Assembly (NCBI GenBank): GCA_010084195.1
Contig: RGPS01000018.1
Coordinates: 1 to 47,159 of the forward strand
Origin: Terriglobia bacterium
GTDB taxonomy: Bacteria; Acidobacteriota; Terriglobia; Bryobacterales; Bryobacteraceae
Direction: 5' to 3'
DNA: 47,159 nucleotides
Below, in pieces: positions 42,836 to 47,159 of the stretch. Position numbers and translations under genes: made by a program. The notes beneath the pieces are model-generated. The model ran no database searches and was not told the origin of the DNA. It worked only from the letters and a program-made list of their open reading frames with translations. Within the stretch, counting starts at the first letter, position 1. Each line of letters opens with the position of its first letter.

Positions 42836-43948
42836 TCACGCCTCTTTCGGAATAATCAGCGTGGACTGTGGCAAGCCACCCATGGGGAACATCGTCAGGA
42901 GGGGCTTGGTCTTGACCGAACGGTCCAGAACCGTGCCCATCCGAACCACCGCAACATCCCCGGCACCACGGCTGATCACGAGGGCGTATTCCTCGTCGGG
43001 AGTGAGCAGAACTTCCCCCGGTTCGCCGCCGATGTGCACGGAAGCGGAGAGGCGGCGTGTTTCGATATCGAGAATGGTCAGGTCGCCGCTCGCCGGATTG
43101 GAAATCAGCAGGAGGTTGCGGGTGGCCGAAACGGCCATACCCCAGGGCGTGCGCCCGGCGACGATGGTCTGGTCTACCTGGCTCTGGTAGGGGCTGACGA
43201 TGGCCACGGCGTCCTCACCCACTGCGGTGACAAACATCTGGCCGCCATCCGCGTTGAAGCAGAATCGACCAGGTGCGAATCGGAGAGGGAGGCGGGCGAG
43301 CAGGGCACCAGTCTCCGCATTCAGCGTGACGATTTGCCGCGACTTGGGCAGACCTGCAAGAATTGCCCGCCCATCGTTGCGAAAACGCATGGAGGCACAC
43401 ACTTCACCCAGTTTCGTAGCGCCCAGCAGGCGCCCGTCTTTGAGGGAAAACCGGGTGATGTTGTCTGTGGTTCGACCGGCAACGGCGGCAACAGCGCCCG
43501 AAACATCAAGCCCGGAAGGGTCTGAGGAAAGCGGTATGCGATGGAGGATACGCGCCGATTTCGCCTCCACAATCACGAGGGTGGCAGGTTGGGCGGTGGC
43601 GAGAACAAGCAGGCCCGCATCCGGGGCTGCGGCGGCCGCTACAATTCGTCCCGGCATCTGGACACGAATGCCTGCACTAAAACGGGAGGTATCGATTTCG
43701 ACGAGTTGGCGGGCTTCCGGGCAAGTGGCGAAGACTTTGCTGCCGACGCGGAGGATCTGACCAGGGGTCTCGTTGAGGCCAAGGGTGGTGATGTGGCGGA
43801 ACTCAGAAAGATCGGCCACCGCAATACCTTTCTCGGTGGCGCTGGCCACCAGAAGCCAGCCAAAGTACCGGGGGGCGAGTTTTCGGCTGCAACCGGCAGC
43901 GAGGGCGCTGGCCCCGAGGGCGGAAAACAGAAGTTCACGACGATTCAT
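42836..43948 (-). CDS. Exported YVTN-type beta-propeller protein
   Basis: A 370-residue exported protein with a Tat-like start, MNRRELLFSALGASALAAGC; the Cys20 setting is close to a lipobox. The rest is a seven-bladed propeller of the YVTN/lactonase-like type, with repeats such as PWGMAVSATRNLLLISNPASGDLTILDIETRR. No lactonase active site can be assigned. I place the start at 43948; an earlier start at 43987 would overlap the upstream gene by 7 bases. It lies 32 bases after the molybdopterin oxidoreductase gene on the same strand and may be its partner. Confidence 0.8.
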   Translation of the reverse strand: MNRRELLFSALGASALAAGCSRKLAPRYFGWLLVASATEKGIAVADLSEFRHITTLGLNETPGQILRVGSKVFATCPEARQLVEIDTSRFSAGIRVQMPGRIVAAAAAPDAGLLVLATAQPATLVIVEAKSARILHRIPLSSDPSGLDVSGAVAAVAGRTTDNITRFSLKDGRLLGATKLGEVCASMRFRNDGRAILAGLPKSRQIVTLNAETGALLARLPLRFAPGRFCFNADGGQMFVTAVGEDAVAIVSPYQSQVDQTIVAGRTPWGMAVSATRNLLLISNPASGDLTILDIETRRLSASVHIGGEPGEVLLTPDEEYALVISRGAGDVAVVRMGTVLDRSVKTKPLLTMFPMGGLPQSTLIIPKEA

Positions 43949-43980
43949 GAGGTAGGGGGGGATCAACCGTGCGCAGGGTG

Positions 43981-44631
43981 TTACCAACTGTGGCGCTCCT
44001 CAGTCCAGGGGTCGCCCCGCATATGATAGCCGTTGCTTTCCCAGAACCCGGCGCAGTCCAGGGGGAGAAGCTCCAGGCCGGACACCCACTTGGCGCTCTT
44101 CCAGGCGTAGAGCAGGGGGACCACGAGCCGGGCAGGCCCGCCATGGTCTATAGATAAAGGTTCACCGTCGTGGGTAATGGCGACGAGCGCATCTTCCGAT
44201 AAGAGATCTGTGAGCGGAAGATTGGTGGTGAAACCGTGGTCGTATCCGTGGGCGAGCGCGTATTGGGCTCCGGCAGAAGGGCCGCCGGCGAGGTCGACGA
44301 GATGGCGCGCAGAAACGCCTTCCCAGAGATTGCCGAGACGGCTCCAGCGGGTAACGCAATGGAAGTCAGAGAAGACCTGAACCCGAGGGAGAGCCAGGAA
44401 CTCAGGCCAGGTGAATTCAAGAGGTTGCCGGACCAGGCCAAAGACGCGGAAGCGCCAGGTTTCAAGGTCAAGCTGCGGAGGCCCGGCGGCGTCCAGAACC
44501 GGCCATTTCTTTGTGCGCGACTGGCCCGGCGGGATGCGGTGCTCCCGATACATATCGGGACTGATGATGGCACCCTCGGGAGCGTCAGCCGGGGTGAGGA
44601 TTGTTTCGGCCTGGTCTTTCTGGTTATCCAT
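43981..44631 (-). CDS. Molybdopterin-dependent oxidoreductase (YedY/sulfite oxidase fold)
   Basis: A 216-residue protein of the oxidoreductase molybdopterin-binding family. The Mo-ligand Cys92 is in DFHCVTRWSRLGNLWEGV; further blocks are LPLTDLLSEDALVAITHDGEPL and HGGPARLVVPLLYAWKSAKWVSGL. The C terminus ends YHMRGDPWTEERHSW. There is no signal peptide with this start (44631), so it would be cytoplasmic, unlike MsrP/YedY, which is exported by Tat. Starts at 44658 or further upstream would only add unlikely residues. The exported propeller gene follows. Substrate unknown. Confidence 0.88.
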   Translation of the reverse strand: MDNQKDQAETILTPADAPEGAIISPDMYREHRIPPGQSRTKKWPVLDAAGPPQLDLETWRFRVFGLVRQPLEFTWPEFLALPRVQVFSDFHCVTRWSRLGNLWEGVSARHLVDLAGGPSAGAQYALAHGYDHGFTTNLPLTDLLSEDALVAITHDGEPLSIDHGGPARLVVPLLYAWKSAKWVSGLELLPLDCAGFWESNGYHMRGDPWTEERHSW

Positions 44632-44767
44632 CCAGCTGGTTATCCCTCCAGTTCCCATTATCGAACGGGGCAGGCTGCGAGATGAGGGTTGATACCGGCA
44701 AAGGTGTTCCGGGTCAAAGGCTTGCGAGGTCAAAGGAAAGACACATGAAGCCAATAAGAAGATTTTT

Positions 44768-44797
44768 TTGTACGGCTGGCAGCTTCGGGTGTAGCAT
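44768..44797 (+). promoter_or_regulatory. Possible sigma-70-type promoter for the gene at 44822
   Basis: TTGTAC (44768-44773) and TAGCAT (44792-44797) are 18 bases apart, within an A/T-rich patch. The predicted start would be about 44804, leaving a very short leader with a GGGGAG ribosome-binding site. Confidence 0.35.
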
Positions 44798-44821
44798 AGT
44801 GTCCATCCTCCCTGGGGAGAA

Positions 44822-46117
44822 ATGGTTGCCATGAGTCTGGGTTCGGTAAAAATTGCTACGGCTGCCGCAGGCTGTCAAGCCTTTCGGTTCCGGGTTCGCC
44901 AGCTGAGCGAACTTTCCATTCTGACGCTGGTCCTGTTGACTGTGACGCCGCAGGCTGCGTTTCCACAAAACATGATGACTGCCAGCTCCAGTGGGGGTGG
45001 CTCCAGGCTGCTGAGCAGTGATGCTTCCATCCTGGAGATTGAGGACATTAAGAAGGATTTGCCCTGCACCGTCACTTCGGTGAAACCTGTGCTTGGCTTC
45101 GACCTGCGGTTCCACAGCGGTTATGACATTACTTTGCCTCTCCGGGAACTTTCGGGCGAAGGCGGCAACCTGACGATTGTGCTGAAGGTAACGCCGGATA
45201 CCGCGAAGGATTCGCCCATATACTTTTCGCAGCGCTACACGGTGCCCGCCATTGAAGAAGACGCCAAAGGTGACGCCTACCTGCAGGGCAGTTTCGATCT
45301 GGGCGAGGGCGATTACCACGTGATGTGGATGATGCGCGACAAGCTGGAGAGAGTCTGTTCTTCCTCCTGGGATGTCGCGGCAACCTTACCTGCCAAAGAT
45401 CAGTCCATGAAGTTGCCAATCACGGCACACGCGGTTGAGCAATCTGATCTGGAGTTCTTCAAGGACGAGCCACCCGTGACCCGCATTGATGGCCCGGAGA
45501 CTCTTCGGGTGAAGGTCCTGATCAATTTTGCACCGCAGAAGGTGAATGCGTCGTCCATGGCACCGGTCGACACGAGTGCTCTGGTGTCGATTCTGCGAAA
45601 CATCTCGCGCGAGCCGAAGATCTACAAGTTCTCCCTGGTAGCGTTTAATATGACCGACCAGAAGGTGGTTTACCGCAAGGAAGATATGGAGCAGATCAAC
45701 TTCCCGGAACTGGGGAAGGCTCTGGCGGGAATCAAGCTGGGCATGGTCGATTACAAGAAGCTGGCCGACAAGAAAAGCGAGACGGAATTCCTGTCAAAAC
45801 TGATTCAGGATGAATTGGGAAACAACTCCGGCGATGCGGTGATTTTTGCCGGTCCCAAGGTGATGCTGGACCACCCGATGCCGCCGGAGAGCTTTCAGGA
45901 ACTTGCAGATATCTCCTTTCCTGTCTTCTACATGAACTATATTTTGACGCCGCAGCAAACACCCTGGCGGGATGCGATCGGGACAGTGGTAAAAAAGCTG
46001 AAGGGTCAGGAGTACACAATCAGCCGTCCGCGGGACCTGTGGAATGCCTGGGCAGATATTATGGGACGCATCGCAAAGACGAAACTGATTACCACTGCTG
46101 CGGCGTCTAAAAAATAG
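44822..46117 (+). CDS. Exported protein of unknown function, VWA-like second half
   Basis: A 431-residue exported protein. The signal peptide region is unusually long: a basic stretch (FRFRVRQ) and a hydrophobic core (LSILTLVLLTVTP) end near residue 49. The first half is beta-rich. The second half (about 225-410) alternates strands and helices and has VKVLINFAPQKV and GDAVIFAGPKVML, which looks like a von Willebrand factor A-type fold, but I see no convincing MIDAS motif. The start is the ATG at 44822, right after GGGGAG; 44831 is possible. The next gene starts 3 bases after its stop. Confidence 0.7.
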   Translation: MVAMSLGSVKIATAAAGCQAFRFRVRQLSELSILTLVLLTVTPQAAFPQNMMTASSSGGGSRLLSSDASILEIEDIKKDLPCTVTSVKPVLGFDLRFHSGYDITLPLRELSGEGGNLTIVLKVTPDTAKDSPIYFSQRYTVPAIEEDAKGDAYLQGSFDLGEGDYHVMWMMRDKLERVCSSSWDVAATLPAKDQSMKLPITAHAVEQSDLEFFKDEPPVTRIDGPETLRVKVLINFAPQKVNASSMAPVDTSALVSILRNISREPKIYKFSLVAFNMTDQKVVYRKEDMEQINFPELGKALAGIKLGMVDYKKLADKKSETEFLSKLIQDELGNNSGDAVIFAGPKVMLDHPMPPESFQELADISFPVFYMNYILTPQQTPWRDAIGTVVKKLKGQEYTISRPRDLWNAWADIMGRIAKTKLITTAAASKK

Positions 46118-46120
46118 GCA

Positions 46121-46669
46121 ATGCGACGCTTCAGACTTTTTCTCCCGATGCTATTGGTGGCATCCGCCAGTTTGGTACCCGCACAGAGGTACAGCGATCC
46201 GGACACGCTGGCTCCGGCTTTTCCCACCCCCCAGGGCGTGGTGGAGCGGATGCTGGAACTGGCAGGCTTGCAGCCGGGCGAGACGCTGTATGACCTCGGC
46301 TGCGGCGATGGCCGAATTGTCATCACTGCGGCGCAGAAGTTCCAGGCGAAAGCGGTGGGCGTGGAGATCCGGCGGGATATCTACGAAAGTACGCTGGGGC
46401 GGGTGCGATCCCTGGGCTTAAACGATACCGTACACATCGTGTACGGCAATGCGCTGAAAACCGACGTCAGTCAGGCGGACGTGGTGACGCTGTACCTGAT
46501 GACCAGTTCGAATGATCGCCTGAAGCCAGTCCTGGCAAAGATGAAGCCAGGAGCCCGCGTGGTGTCGCATGACTTCGAGATTCGAAACTGGAAACCGATC
46601 ACTACCGAGCGCATGATGGTGGGCACCCGCCCGCACATGGTTTACGTTTACCAGATTCAGCGCAAGTAA
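46121..46669 (+). CDS. SAM-dependent methyltransferase with an N-terminal export signal
   Basis: A 182-residue class I methyltransferase. Motif I is DLGCGDGRIV (58-67); GVEIRRDIYE gives motif II (Glu binding the ribose); later strands VHIVYGNAL and VVTLYLMTS follow. The fold resembles the DOT1-like methyltransferases. It begins MRRFRLFLPMLLVASASLVPAQ, a convincing signal peptide, which is odd because the cofactor SAM is cytoplasmic. The hydrophobic stretch may instead anchor it to the membrane. It starts 3 bases after the previous stop, so the two form an operon. Confidence 0.82.
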   Translation: MRRFRLFLPMLLVASASLVPAQRYSDPDTLAPAFPTPQGVVERMLELAGLQPGETLYDLGCGDGRIVITAAQKFQAKAVGVEIRRDIYESTLGRVRSLGLNDTVHIVYGNALKTDVSQADVVTLYLMTSSNDRLKPVLAKMKPGARVVSHDFEIRNWKPITTERMMVGTRPHMVYVYQIQRK

Positions 46670-46730
46670 GCCGGAACCTTTCGTGCGTTAATCCGTATTG
46701 GTGGGAGGGGGGCTGACTCGCCCAAAAACC

Positions 46731-47159
46731 ATGACTGAACAGGAACGCCAACTCATTGAATCTCTGGCCGCGCGCCTGCGGAACTCGCCGGCGCCGGAGG
46801 TGAATCCGGAAGCAGAGGACTTGATTCGCCGGACGATCGGCAGCAAGCCACACGCCCTCTATATCCTGACGCAGACGGTCCTGCTGCAGGAAATTGCCCT
46901 CAATCAGGCGAAGGCCAAAGCAACGCCTCCTCCTTCGTTCCTCGGCGATGCTGCGCCAGCCGGGAACTGGGGCCGGGACGGGAGACTCAACGCGGGGAGC
47001 GGCTTTGGAGGTGCGTATCGGGGGAGTTCCTACCAGACCGGCGTACCGCCGGCGCCGCCACCAGTTCCGCAGCAAACCTGGGGCCAGATGCAGCCGCAGC
47101 AGGCGGGCTGGGTGGTGTCTGGTCAGCCACAAAGCCGGATGTCAAGCTTCCTGCAGGGT
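46731..47159 (+). CDS. DUF2076-like protein, truncated by the window edge
   Basis: The frame opens MTEQERQLIESLAARLRN and continues for 143 codons to the end of the window. The N-terminal helix, PEAEDLIRRTIGSKPHALYILTQTVLLQEIALNQAKAK, matches the DUF2076 family, and the Pro/Gln/Gly-rich middle (PPAPPPVPQQTWGQ) and FLQG are also typical. DUF2076 proteins are usually about 200-270 residues and have no firm function; a ligand-binding sensor role has been suggested. A purine-rich GGGAGGGGGG lies about 20 bases before the ATG, too far for a normal site. Confidence 0.7.
   Translation, partial: MTEQERQLIESLAARLRNSPAPEVNPEAEDLIRRTIGSKPHALYILTQTVLLQEIALNQAKAKATPPPSFLGDAAPAGNWGRDGRLNAGSGFGGAYRGSSYQTGVPPAPPPVPQQTWGQMQPQQAGWVVSGQPQSRMSSFLQG

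Noticed and set aside
1-47159. CRISPR arrays, tRNA or rRNA genes, prophage or complete insertion sequences
   Set aside because: I found no regularly spaced repeats, no tRNA-like or rRNA-like segment, and no intact transposase, integrase or phage gene. Very short or degraded examples could be missed by eye.

Overview
The window looks like a chromosomal segment of an Acidobacteriota bacterium, most likely a Solibacter/Bryobacter-type member (Bryobacterales). No ribosomal or tRNA gene confirms this. The inference rests on the mix of genes: a DUF1549/DUF1553 multi-haem protein paired with a DUF1501 protein, a CE15-like esterase, a tannase-family esterase, bshC, a PEP-CTERM protein, secreted beta-propellers, and standard housekeeping genes that are not in E. 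coli order. Base composition is fairly GC-rich throughout, and TTG and GTG starts are common (mfd, clpX, tsaD, the ECF sigma gene).

Layout. 1-7.6 kb: a secreted carbohydrate and nucleoside module (CE15-like esterase, exported nucleoside hydrolase), then a DUF1549/DUF1501 pair, then a decayed second copy of the esterase/hydrolase module lying against the end of pheT. 7.6-11.4 kb (minus): a conserved unknown gene, pheS and pheT. 11.5-16.3 kb (plus): purA and mfd. 16.3-17.5 kb: a decaying HicBA toxin-antitoxin pair, a 254-bp element bounded by 25-bp inverted repeats, and about 0.5 kb with no gene. 17.5-22.2 kb: a 1380-residue secreted beta-helix-like protein and a PEP-CTERM protein. 22.2-25.9 kb (minus): a YheT-type hydrolase, VapBC, a GAF-GAF-ANTAR regulator and a small metalloprotease-like lipoprotein.

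26-31.4 kb (plus): a beta-hydroxyacid dehydrogenase with a strong terminator hairpin, then a good sigma-70-type promoter feeding a structured, pseudoknot-capable leader RNA ahead of dxr-rseP, then bshC. 31.4-36.3 kb: a coiled-coil protein with 18-residue repeats, a 5' remnant of a molybdenum hydroxylase gene, a tannase, a glycine-zipper envelope protein and a Tat-type propeller protein. 36.4-39.2 kb: clpX, small exported proteins, and an ECF sigma factor coupled to a small upstream ORF. 39.3-47.2 kb: a BTAD/TolB-like/TPR membrane regulator, tsaD, a propeller protein with a sulfite-oxidase-fold oxidoreductase, and a plus-strand run of an exported unknown protein, an exported methyltransferase and a truncated DUF2076 gene.

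The best candidate for something undescribed is the dxr leader RNA at 26996-27191. The best-supported genome history is the duplication and stepwise decay of the esterase/nucleoside hydrolase module, which left a footprint of the pheT 3' end beside the surviving copy. No complete defence system, prophage, CRISPR array or biosynthetic cluster is visible.
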